DNA of 9,811 nucleotides from JBFFXF01 sp041569895 (GCA_041569895.1 JBFFXF010000275.1:1-9811); one strand, 5' to 3'; numbered from the stretch's first letter, positions 1 through 6,385 are shown. The notes: a model not told the origin generated them from the letters alone. A program made the numbers and translations.

Positions 1-2708
1 ATCCGGATGCGCTCCGCCGTGTGCGTCAGGTGGCCCGCGACCTGCTCGAGGATCTCGTAGACCTGTCTCGTCAGCAGGACGATGACCGCGCTCTCCGGCG
101 CCGAATCGATCTCCGGTCGCGCCCGCTGGAGCCAGAGGTTCTCGATCCGCGATGACGACTTCGACAGCTTCTCGCCGATCTTCATCGCGTTCTCCTGGAT
201 CCGCGGGTCGCGGCTGTCGAGGAGGTGGAGGACGTTCTCGAACTGGTTGATGATCAGCTCGTAGAGCTCGGTGAGCTCGCGGAGGAGGTCCTCGGGCACC
301 TCGATCTGTTCCTCGAGGATGCGCGTCGTCATGTGGCAGAGGTTCTCCGACAGCTCGCCGGTGCGGGCGAACGAGGCGGCTGCCACGTGCAGACCCTCCA
401 GACGCGATGCCTCGGCGGACGAGAGGCTGTTCTCGCTGACGTCGAGCAGGTAACGCGTGATCAGCGCGTGCATGTTGCTGACCGACTCGCCGCGGCGCGC
501 GATCTGGTCGGTGAGGTTCGCGTCGAGATAGCGGAAGGCGTCGAAGGCCTCGGCGATTCCCTTGCGCGCCACCTCGCCGAGGTAGCAGACCTCTCTCGTC
601 GCCTGCGCGAGCGCCAGCGAGGGGACGTTGACGAGGCTCGGGTCGAGGCGGAACGGCTTGACGTCCTCCCGCGTCGGATCCCGCGGGATCAGTCGGTCGG
701 TCAGCCGGTGGACGGCGCCGCTCGCCGCCACGGTGACGACGCCGTTGATGAGGTGGAAGAGGGTGTAGAGCATCGCCGCGTGGTGCGCGACGTTCTCGGG
801 CTGCGTGTGGAAGAGGACACCCGGCGTGACCCACTCGGCGAGACTGGCCGAGAGCGGCTGTCCCCGCACCGTCACCACGGTGATCAGCACCAGCCAGACC
901 GCTCCGATCGTCTGGAAGAGCAGCTGGCCGACGGCGAGACGGCGGGCCTCGCGGCTCCTGGTCAGCGCGCGGAGCGCCAGCGCCGCCGCCGATCCGAGGT
1001 TGGCGCCGACGATGACGGGCACGAGGATCGGGAAGGACAGCAGTCCCATCGACGCGAAGACGATGCCGAGGGCGACGACCAGATTCGAGTTGCGGAGCAG
1101 CATCGCCAGGAGCGCCGCCGCGAGCGCGTCGATCGCGAAGACCATCGTGTCCGAGAGGACGCCGCGCGAGGCGCCCCACGGATCCCATGCGGAGAGGGCC
1201 TCGCGCAGCGCCGGGCTGACGTCGACGAGCTCCGCCGACTCACCGAGGAACTGCCAGCCGAGCAGCGTCAGCCCGCCGCCGAGGAAGAGGCCGCCCCACG
1301 TCCGGAAACCGAGCCGGCCGGGGAGGAGAAAGAGCACCGTGCCGATCGCCGTCAGCGGCACGGCGAGCAAGCCGAAGGCCCGGAACGCGAGCAACTGCAG
1401 CAGGAACGTCTTGCCGACGTTGGCGCCCGCGATCTGCGCCGTGGCGGATCCCGCCGCCACGAGGCCGGCGTTCGCGAAGGCGATCAGGTGGGAGACCAGC
1501 GCCGATGACGAGTGGAAGAGCGCGCCGGCGGCGATGCCGCCGAGGAAACCGAGCACGCGGCTGCGCCGGAAGGCGCCGACGACGAGGTTGAGCGACGGGC
1601 TCAGCAGGATCAGCAGGCCGCTCCCGAGCAGCCGGAGACCGACGACGAAGAGCACGACGCCCCCGGCGAGCGCGAGGCCGAGCTCCCACGCGCTCAGGGC
1701 GTGTCGCTCGATGATCACGCCGCGGAAGATCGGCGTGCGTCCGATCCGTGGCTCGAGCTCGGCGAGCACCCGGGACGTCCCGGACCGATCGCCGAGACGC
1801 ATCCGCAACGTCGCGATGCCGGAGCTGTTGGTCTTGTCGTCCTCGTCCTCGAGCACCGGGGCGCCACTGCCGCGCGCCGCGTTGATCACGGAGAAGAAGA
1901 CGCGTCTCCCCTCGTCCGCCACGACGCGCTTCCCGAGCCTCGCCTCGAGCTCCGTGACGTCCTGCCGGCTGTCGTCCTCGTCCTCCTCGTCGCCGTCCTC
2001 GCTCGTGACACCGCCGGCGTTGTCACTCCCGTCGGCCGGGCGTTCGACGGCGAGGTCGGGCGCATCCTCGACGCGCCAGACCTGCACGGTCACCTCGAGC
2101 GGCCCCCGCGGCGGACCCTCCGCCTGGGACTCGAGCACCTCCATGCCCGAGATGACCACGAAGTCGACCGACCGCTTCTGCTGCTTCTGATTGCGGATCT
2201 CGGCGCGGACACGGAAATCGCCAGCCAGCAGCGGCAGCCTCAGCATCGCGGATGCGTACCCGCGCGAATCGGTCTTCGTCGCCCACGACATCCCGGGCTC
2301 CGCGTCGCCGGAGCCATCGACGGGGAGGAAGGAGACGCCGAGCGCGTCATCGTCCTCCTCGGGCGTGAGCTCGCCAACGTTGCCGGCGTCGCGGCTCGAT
2401 ACGCGTTCCCCGAAGACGCGCAGCCGGTTCTCGAGCCCCTTGACCTCGAAGGTCACATCGACGTCTGGGACGGGATCGCGGCGCCCGTTGCGACCGGGCA
2501 CTCCCGATATCGCCGGTCCCATCACCTGGACGACGAAGGGTCCGGCGACCGCCCCCGGGCGTCGCGCGACGACGACCTCGGAGCGCGCGAAGACCTCGCT
2601 CGGTCCCTCGCCCGTCGGGACGCCGTCGCAGGCCGAGAGCGCGACGGCGAGCGCCGCCCCGAGGACGGGACGGGCGCAGCGGCGATGGGCGGCGATGGAT
2701 GAATTCAC
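1..2708 (-). CDS. Lipoprotein-Ig-Na/Pi cotransporter-PhoU fusion (partial, C-terminus beyond window)
   Basis: Translating the minus strand from a GTG at 2708 gives 902 codons with no stop before the window edge; an in-frame TGA lies 11 codons upstream and there is no earlier start. Residues 1-27 form a lipoprotein signal ending in the lipobox LSAC (Cys27). Residues about 35-335 hold two Ig-like modules, each ending in the bacterial Ig signature (TDSRGYASAMLRL; TNSSGIATLRMRL), with three acidic clusters (117-121, 236-246, 287-291). From about 342 the sequence is a Na+/phosphate cotransporter core: helix 1 at 342-365, HSSSA at 399-403 followed by GANVGKT at 428-434, then the second inverted repeat with GANLGS at 568-573 and the TLFHLIN segment. 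Residues about 697-902 are helical and PhoU-like. The family imports phosphate with Na+; PhoU-like tails are thought to regulate it. The second repeat has RNSNL (539-543) where QSSSA is expected, so activity is uncertain. Family assignment is firm; the fusion is read directly from one open frame. Confidence 0.9.
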   Translation of the reverse strand, partial: MNSSIAAHRRCARPVLGAALAVALSACDGVPTGEGPSEVFARSEVVVARRPGAVAGPFVVQVMGPAISGVPGRNGRRDPVPDVDVTFEVKGLENRLRVFGERVSSRDAGNVGELTPEEDDDALGVSFLPVDGSGDAEPGMSWATKTDSRGYASAMLRLPLLAGDFRVRAEIRNQKQQKRSVDFVVISGMEVLESQAEGPPRGPLEVTVQVWRVEDAPDLAVERPADGSDNAGGVTSEDGDEEDEDDSRQDVTELEARLGKRVVADEGRRVFFSVINAARGSGAPVLEDEDDKTNSSGIATLRMRLGDRSGTSRVLAELEPRIGRTPIFRGVIIERHALSAWELGLALAGGVVLFVVGLRLLGSGLLILLSPSLNLVVGAFRRSRVLGFLGGIAAGALFHSSSALVSHLIAFANAGLVAAGSATAQIAGANVGKTFLLQLLAFRAFGLLAVPLTAIGTVLFLLPGRLGFRTWGGLFLGGGLTLLGWQFLGESAELVDVSPALREALSAWDPWGASRGVLSDTMVFAIDALAAALLAMLLRNSNLVVALGIVFASMGLLSFPILVPVIVGANLGSAAALALRALTRSREARRLAVGQLLFQTIGAVWLVLITVVTVRGQPLSASLAEWVTPGVLFHTQPENVAHHAAMLYTLFHLINGVVTVAASGAVHRLTDRLIPRDPTREDVKPFRLDPSLVNVPSLALAQATREVCYLGEVARKGIAEAFDAFRYLDANLTDQIARRGESVSNMHALITRYLLDVSENSLSSAEASRLEGLHVAAASFARTGELSENLCHMTTRILEEQIEVPEDLLRELTELYELIINQFENVLHLLDSRDPRIQENAMKIGEKLSKSSSRIENLWLQRARPEIDSAPESAVIVLLTRQVYEILEQVAGHLTHTAERIR

Positions 2709-2736
2709 GACAGCTTTACCAGGGCTTCACACTCGG

Positions 2737-2772
2737 CTCGTATCTTCCAGACGTACGAGGACTGGATACGAG
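2737..2772. repeat. Inverted repeat / hairpin upstream of the transporter gene
   Basis: CTCGTATC (2737-2744) is matched by GATACGAG (2765-2772); the stem continues on the inside with CCAG (2747-2750) against CTGG (2762-2765 overlap region) after a two-base bulge, leaving an AC-rich loop of about 11 nt that itself contains another TACGAGG. It lies about 30 nt upstream of the GTG start of the Na/Pi fusion gene, so on the minus strand it would fall in the leader or operator region. It could be an operator palindrome or an RNA hairpin; no known protein-binding consensus was recognised. Confidence 0.45.
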
Positions 2773-2808
2773 GAGATCGACCGGCGAACGTGGCACACAT
2801 GCGCTATC

Positions 2809-2913
2809 ATCGAGGAAAAGAGCATCGATCGGAGCATGATCGAACAGGAGATAATCGAACGGAAGCTCATCAAGAGGATGCTACTCGGACCGTGGCGGAT
2901 CGACAGTCGATCA
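2809..2913. repeat. Degenerate 15-bp tandem array (ATCGA phase repeat)
   Basis: Seven consecutive 15-bp units begin at 2809, 2824, 2839, 2854, 2869, 2884 and 2899. Five start with ATCGA exactly, one with ATCAA and one with CTCGG; columns 2 and 3 (T, C) are invariant and a GGA-like core recurs at columns 8-10 in most units. The array lies in the non-coding space between the divergent Na/Pi fusion and Ppx/GppA genes. Read in plus frame 1 it would encode a five-residue periodic peptide (IEEKS, IDRSM, IEQEI, IERKL, IKRML), but no plausible start with a spaced ribosome site precedes it. It may be a set of operator sites or simply a decayed minisatellite. Confidence 0.6.
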
Positions 2914-2914
2914 T

Positions 2915-2973
2915 ACCGGGGCTGACACCGAAGATGATACCGGGGACCGCACCGGGAGGATACCGAGGGCGGC
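2915..2973. repeat. Degenerate 12-bp tandem array (ACCG phase repeat)
   Basis: ACCG recurs at 2915, 2927, 2939, 2951 and 2962, that is with spacings of 12, 12, 12 and 11 bp. The longer word ATACCGGGG occurs at 2913 and 2937, and ATACCGAGG at 2960. The array begins directly where the 15-bp array ends. The remainder of this intergenic region (2974-3027) is purine-rich, with no clear -35/-10 pair; a TATCAT at 2805-2810 matches a -10 at five of six positions but lacks a partner -35. Confidence 0.5.
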
Positions 2974-3027
2974 CGGCGAGGGCCGGGACAGCCAGGGGAA
3001 TACGGACACGGAGAACAGGGATTTGAC

Positions 3028-3031
3028 GGAG
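3028..3031 (+). promoter_or_regulatory. Ribosome binding site selecting the GTG start of the Ppx/GppA gene
   Basis: GGAG at 3028-3031 sits 6 nt before GTG 3038. The upstream in-frame TTG at 3023 has only AGGGA one base away, too close to serve, so GTG 3038 is preferred. Confidence 0.6.
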
Positions 3032-3037
3032 AGACGC

Positions 3038-3979
3038 GTGACAGACGGAAGCGTGGAAGCGGAGCGAGGGCTCCAGACCGACGCGGTAGCCCAGGAGTAT
3101 ACGCCGAAGAACGGCTTTCTGGAGTTCGGCTCGACCTCGATCAAGTTCTACATCGTCTCGCTCTCGGGCCCCAGGGCCGGCGAGGTCGAGGAGGAGATCA
3201 AGGTGCCGTGGGACCTCGGCTACGAGGTCTTCCGGCACAAGCGCATCAGCCCGACGACGATCTCCTTCTGCCTGAAGACGCTCGACGACCTGCGGAAGCG
3301 TTATCCGAACATCCCCTTCGAGGGAATCACCGCGATCGGGACCTCGGCCCTGCGCGAGGCCCAGAACGTCGAGATCTTCCGGCGGCTGCTGAAGGAGCGG
3401 CTCGGATTCAACCTGGGCATCATCGAGGGCGGCATCGAGGCGTTCCTCCTCGAGACCGGCTTCAAGGACTCCGTCACCGTCTTCCCGACCGGACTCTTCG
3501 ATCTCGGCGGGGGCAGCCTCGAGCTCGTCGAGTACCTCAGCCCGCACTCCACGCGCAAGACGAGCCTGCCGATCGGCGCCATCCGGCTGCACTGCCTCCT
3601 GCGGCGCAAGCGCGACCTCTTCGATTACATCCGCGGCGGTCGAGCCATCGTCTCGACGTGTCTCCGGGAGCAGCTGAACGGGCACATCGAGCCGTTTCGC
3701 GAGCTCATTGGCACCGGTGGGACGGTGCGCGCGATCGTCGGCTGTCTCGGCCACGACGAGATCCGCCTGCAGGACATCGAGGATCTCATCCAGGCGGAGA
3801 TCCACGGAGGCCCGCAGCGCGCGTTGCCGCAGCACAGGCGCCGCGTCTTCCTGCCGGGATTGCTGGTGATCGAGGCGCTCTACGCCGCGCTCGGCGTCGA
3901 GGAGATCACCTACCGATCCGCGTCGGTCAAGGGCGGGCTGATCTCGCTGACGCGGCTGATTCCGATGGCGGGGGGTTGA
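3038..3979 (+). CDS. Ppx/GppA-family phosphatase-like protein
   Basis: The 313-residue product has the ASKHA-type fold signatures of exopolyphosphatase / guanosine pentaphosphate phosphohydrolase in order: a phosphate-1-like FLEFGSTSIKF (27-37), GTSALREAQN (from 101), an IIEGGIEA loop (128-135), FDLGGGSLELV (from 154), SLPIGAIRL, GTGGTVRAI (from 225) and LPGLLVIEALYAALGVEEI near the C-terminus. Its length matches the short two-domain members of the family that lack the C-terminal HD-type domain of E. coli Ppx and GppA. Family members hydrolyse terminal phosphates of polyphosphate or convert pppGpp to ppGpp in the cytoplasm. Departures from the usual pattern are Glu29 where Asp is common in the first motif, EGGIEA where GEEEA is usual, and RSASVKGGL in place of the usual D..LREG-type ending. 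The gene is divergent from the Na/Pi-PhoU gene. An alternative TTG start at 3023 adds five residues. Substrate cannot be decided from sequence. Confidence 0.92.
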   Translation: MTDGSVEAERGLQTDAVAQEYTPKNGFLEFGSTSIKFYIVSLSGPRAGEVEEEIKVPWDLGYEVFRHKRISPTTISFCLKTLDDLRKRYPNIPFEGITAIGTSALREAQNVEIFRRLLKERLGFNLGIIEGGIEAFLLETGFKDSVTVFPTGLFDLGGGSLELVEYLSPHSTRKTSLPIGAIRLHCLLRRKRDLFDYIRGGRAIVSTCLREQLNGHIEPFRELIGTGGTVRAIVGCLGHDEIRLQDIEDLIQAEIHGGPQRALPQHRRRVFLPGLLVIEALYAALGVEEITYRSASVKGGLISLTRLIPMAGG

Positions 3980-4033
3980 TTTCTCGCGCCCGCGGTCCCG
4001 TTCGCGTGCCCGAAGAGCTCCTCGACTCCGCCG

Positions 4034-4050
4034 GCGTCACTCTGCGACGC
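4034..4050 (+). terminator. Weak stem-loop after the Ppx/GppA gene
   Basis: GCGTC (4034-4038) and GACGC (4046-4050) could pair around a 7-nt loop, 55 nt after the stop codon at 3979. There is no following T-run, so an intrinsic terminator is only weakly supported. Confidence 0.2.
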
Positions 4051-4056
4051 ATCTAT

Positions 4057-4317
4057 AAGGAAGGCAGGAAGAAGAGGAAACCAGGAAACGAGTCCGGGTG
4101 TGCCTTCCGAGCTCTGCCGATCTCGAAGACGCCGTCGAGAAGCGAGTGTCCGTTGCGATTCGAAACTGAGACGCGCACAGAAGACGCACGCCGTCCGTTC
4201 GCAGGGGAATCAGCGGACGCCTGACCTCTCGACTTCGTTCGCGGAGCGAGCAAAGCTCACGGATCTCAACCCCATCAATTATTCCGTTTCCTGCCTTCCT
4301 GAGTTTCCTGCCTTCCT
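4057..4317. repeat. Candidate dispersed element bounded by inverted AGGAAGGCAGGAA repeats
   Basis: AGGAAGGCAGGAA at 4058-4070 is the reverse complement of TTCCTGCCTTCCT, which occurs twice on the right side (within 4287-4300 and 4304-4317) as a direct repeat with a 17-bp period. The left side also carries degenerate copies (AGGAAAC, CAGGAAAC at 4075-4089). The enclosed 200 bp looks lower in GC than the flanking genes, has a CGTCCG/CGGACG stem (4192-4197 with 4214-4219), and has no convincing gene: the minus-strand frames here lack a ribosome site and domain signatures. It occupies the convergent spacer between the Ppx/GppA and NUDIX genes. It resembles a small non-autonomous mobile or intergenic repeat element; no clear target-site duplication was found. 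Confidence 0.45.
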
Positions 4318-4396
4318 CATGAATCGTCTGACAGCAAGCCTCCAAAGTCGAGTCTCCCTCGCGAGCTCCGGACCCTGTTCATCCCTCGTTGCCGTT

Positions 4397-4410
4397 CCGC
4401 CTCTCGGCGG
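4397..4410 (-). terminator. GNRA-capped hairpin just after the NUDIX stop codon
   Basis: On the minus strand CCGCC-GAGA-GGCGG forms a five-bp GC stem with a GNRA-type tetraloop starting 3 nt after the TAA at 4414-4416. No U-tract follows, so it may be a processing/stabilising hairpin rather than a true intrinsic terminator. Confidence 0.35.
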
Positions 4411-4413
4411 CGG

Positions 4414-4824
4414 TTACTCCCTCGACAGTCTTCGGTGGGCCTCGTCGAGGATGCCGCGCACGCTGTCGCGTCGGAGCTTCGAGCGGGCCTGTTCGTAGGA
4501 GAGCCAGCGGCGCTCGCGGAACGAGCGCTCCGCCCAGGCGACCTCCTCCTCGTACTCCATGAGGTACACGCTGACCTCGATCGAGACGCCGCGCTTGCTG
4601 TCGCGGTACCGCCCGATCGGGGGCTCGACGAGCGTGCCGGTGATGCCCGCCTCCTCGCGCGTCTCGCGCACCGCCGTGTTCACGGGCGTGTCGCCGCGTT
4701 CGACGGTGCCCTTCGGCAGGATCCAGTTTCCCTTCCTCGAGGTGATCAGGAGGTACCGGATCACGCCGTCCGTGCGCTGGAAGGGGATGGTCGCGACCTG
4801 GACGAGCGTGTTCCGTCCCGTCAC
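4414..4824 (-). CDS. NUDIX hydrolase, diphosphoinositol/diadenosine polyphosphate-like
   Basis: The 136-residue product starts at GTG 4824, 4 nt after the stop of the upstream lipoprotein gene, and ends at TAA. The Nudix box spans residues 39-61: Gly39, Asp45 (usually Glu), Arg53-Glu54, Glu57-Glu58, Gly60, Ile61, with Thr55 where an aliphatic residue is usual. The metal-binding REXXEE core is intact, so it is probably an active pyrophosphohydrolase of nucleoside-diphosphate-linked substrates. The lead-in (VATIPF, YLLITSR, WILPKG at 34-39) is the pattern seen in the DIPP/Ap4A-type branch rather than MutT proper; exact substrate is not predictable. A longer in-frame start at 4947 would overlap the lipoprotein gene by about 120 nt and add low-complexity sequence, so it was not chosen. 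Tight spacing suggests co-transcription and perhaps translational coupling with the lipoprotein gene. Confidence 0.88.
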   Translation of the reverse strand: MTGRNTLVQVATIPFQRTDGVIRYLLITSRKGNWILPKGTVERGDTPVNTAVRETREEAGITGTLVEPPIGRYRDSKRGVSIEVSVYLMEYEEEVAWAERSFRERRWLSYEQARSKLRRDSVRGILDEAHRRLSRE

Positions 4825-4828
4825 GTCG

Positions 4829-6250
4829 TCAGTTCTCCGGAGCGCCCTGGTCGATCCATCTCCGGACGACGCCGATGTCGCTGGCGGAGAGAGCGGCGCG
4901 GCCGAGCGGCATGCGCGGCGACCTGAAGTTCGGGCTCGATTCGTCAATGCGCCAGATCAACAGACTGCCGCTCGCGTTGCCCGGGACGATCGACGGCGGG
5001 TTCGGGGTGCGACCACCGGCCATGGCGCTCGCGTAGTTGGCGAGGCTGAGCCCCCCGGCGCGGCTCGTGCCGCTGTGACAGAACGCCCGCACGCAGCCGC
5101 CGACGGTGGGTGAGGAGAAGATCGGGAAGACGTTGGCCGCGAAGCTCACGAGCGTGCGCTGCTCGAGCGTGCGGGTGTTGTCGTCGACGTTTTCCGACGT
5201 GTCGACGGCGCGCACGGCGACTGCGTGGAGCGTGTCCGGATCGAGGCCGCCGACGATCGTCTCGGCGGCGCCGAAATCGGTGGTCACGCGCGGGGTGTCG
5301 AAGGAGAGCGGCGTCGACGTCCCGACGAAGACCTGGTAGCGGATCTGACCGGGCGAGTCGCGGTTGTCGGTCGCGCTCTGCCACTGCACGCGCAGGCTCG
5401 ACGCCGAGACCGCCGAGACCGTCTGGACGCCGGAGAAGACGGGCGGCTCCTCGTCCGGGGGCAGCCGCGCCGTGCGCGCCGACAGGGTCTCCGTGTTGCC
5501 GCTCTCGTTTCCGAAACCATCGACGGCCCGCACGGCGACGGTGTACTCGGTGTCGGGCGCCAGGCGGATGATGAGCGCCTCGAGCGCCTCGGGCGCGGTC
5601 ACCACGTCGGGCGTCGAGAAGTCGACGTCGAGCCGATCCGGAGGGTCGTTCCGGTAGACGCGGTAGAAGATCTCGGCCTCGCCCGACACGTTGTCCGTCG
5701 CCGGCGGCCAGCTGGCGCGCAGCGTCGTGCTGGAGACCGTCTCGAGCCCCGTGATGCCCGCGAAGCTCGGCGGCACCGGGTCGGCGAAGTCCTCGGTGGT
5801 GAAGCGGGACGGCAGCGGGACCGGGCCGCCGTCGAGCTCGAGATCCTGACCGAGCAGGTTTCTCAGCCCCGGAAAGACGTCGATCCGGTACTCGACGGCC
5901 GGGACGGCCAGTGGCTCGTCGGGCGTGAAGACGATGCGCGTGTCCGACGTGTCGAGGAGGTATGCGCCGGCGACCGGACCGGGAGCGCCGCCGATCCGCT
6001 CGACGACCACCAGGTCGGGGAGGAGCTCGAGGCGCAGACCGGTCGACTCACGGTCGATCGTCGAGGAGAAGCGGAGCTCGATCGACGCCCCGCGGCGCAC
6101 CCCGATCGCCCCGTCCTCCGGAACGATCGACTCGACCACGAAGGCGGCGGGACTGGAGTCCGCGCGGGGAGAGAGCTCCGAATTGCAGGCCGCGAGCGCG
6201 ACGGCGAGGGCCGCGACGAGAATCGGGAATGCGCAGAGTGAGGAACGCAT
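4829..6250 (-). CDS. Lipoprotein with Big_5-like, two FN3 and a c-type cytochrome-like domain
   Basis: The 473-residue product (ATG 6250; an in-frame GTG at 6259 is an alternative) begins with a lipoprotein signal whose lipobox is LAAC, Cys22. Residues about 33-150 resemble a Big_5/SbsA Ig-like domain (VVESIVPEDGAIGV, SSTID, a VFTP strand). Two fibronectin type III modules follow at about 158-262 and 272-367, each with the LxASW or LRVQW strand and the PDTEYTVAVRAVD or PDTLHAVAVRAVD strand. The C-terminal 105 residues match the Planctomycete cytochrome-C type pattern: FPIF, then a C-x4-C-H motif (Cys386, Cys391, His392), GGLSL, a VPG...SLLIWRI stretch, RMP (Met447 as possible axial ligand) and a WIDQGAP ending. 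It is probably a lipid-anchored envelope protein carrying one haem; what it binds or transfers electrons to is unknown. It is the first gene of a likely operon with the NUDIX gene. Confidence 0.88.
   Translation of the reverse strand: MRSSLCAFPILVAALAVALAACNSELSPRADSSPAAFVVESIVPEDGAIGVRRGASIELRFSSTIDRESTGLRLELLPDLVVVERIGGAPGPVAGAYLLDTSDTRIVFTPDEPLAVPAVEYRIDVFPGLRNLLGQDLELDGGPVPLPSRFTTEDFADPVPPSFAGITGLETVSSTTLRASWPPATDNVSGEAEIFYRVYRNDPPDRLDVDFSTPDVVTAPEALEALIIRLAPDTEYTVAVRAVDGFGNESGNTETLSARTARLPPDEEPPVFSGVQTVSAVSASSLRVQWQSATDNRDSPGQIRYQVFVGTSTPLSFDTPRVTTDFGAAETIVGGLDPDTLHAVAVRAVDTSENVDDNTRTLEQRTLVSFAANVFPIFSSPTVGGCVRAFCHSGTSRAGGLSLANYASAMAGGRTPNPPSIVPGNASGSLLIWRIDESSPNFRSPRMPLGRAALSASDIGVVRRWIDQGAPEN
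4834..4838 (-). promoter_or_regulatory. Ribosome binding site selecting GTG 4824 of the NUDIX gene
   Basis: On the minus strand GGAGA (4838-4834) lies inside the last codons of the upstream lipoprotein gene, 9 nt before GTG 4824. It supports the short form of the NUDIX protein and links its translation to the upstream gene. Confidence 0.6.
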
Positions 6251-6290
6251 GGTGAGCACGGTGGTCGATCACACCTCAACCGACGGCCCG

Positions 6291-6319
6291 AGTATACCAC
6301 CGCCCCCACGGCGCGCGAA
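6291..6319 (-). promoter_or_regulatory. Extended -10 promoter for the lipoprotein-NUDIX operon
   Basis: On the minus strand TGGTATACT gives an extended -10 (TG at 6298-6299, TATACT at 6291-6296, five of six matches to TATAAT). A 17-bp spacer leads to TTCGCG at 6314-6319, a weak -35, which is acceptable for an extended -10 promoter. The expected transcript start is near 6284, giving a leader of about 35 nt to ATG 6250. The sigma factor consensus of this phylum is assumed to be sigma70-like. Confidence 0.5.
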
Positions 6320-6385
6320 GCACGGTTGGAGACGCGATCCGGTCAGGGCTCGTGGGGGAGGAGATCATTGGCCGCGCGGGCGGTC

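Noticed and set aside
225..2702. Long plus-strand open frames (225-1508, 805-2190, 1512-2702).
   Set aside because: They are antisense to the Na/Pi fusion gene, rich in Arg/Ala/Glu low complexity, and reflect high GC; the minus strand shows clear domains throughout.
2791..2810. A sigma54-like site beginning TGGCAC.
   Set aside because: The required -12 TTGC element is absent at the right spacing.
2836..2925. A 29-codon small gene with a five-residue periodic sequence.
   Set aside because: The GGAG before its ATG is only one base away, and the periodicity is explained by the 15-bp DNA array; kept as a repeat instead.
3208..4224. A 338-residue plus-strand open frame.
   Set aside because: It is a shifted-frame shadow of the Ppx/GppA gene with Arg/Pro/Ala-rich composition and no motifs.
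4037..4345. Minus-strand small open frames inside the convergent spacer.
   Set aside because: No ribosome site or domain; they lie in the inverted-repeat element and their ends translate the repeats.
4825..4947. A longer N-terminus for the NUDIX protein starting at 4947.
   Set aside because: It overlaps the cytochrome-like end of the lipoprotein gene and adds low-complexity sequence; GTG 4824 has a well-spaced GGAGA.
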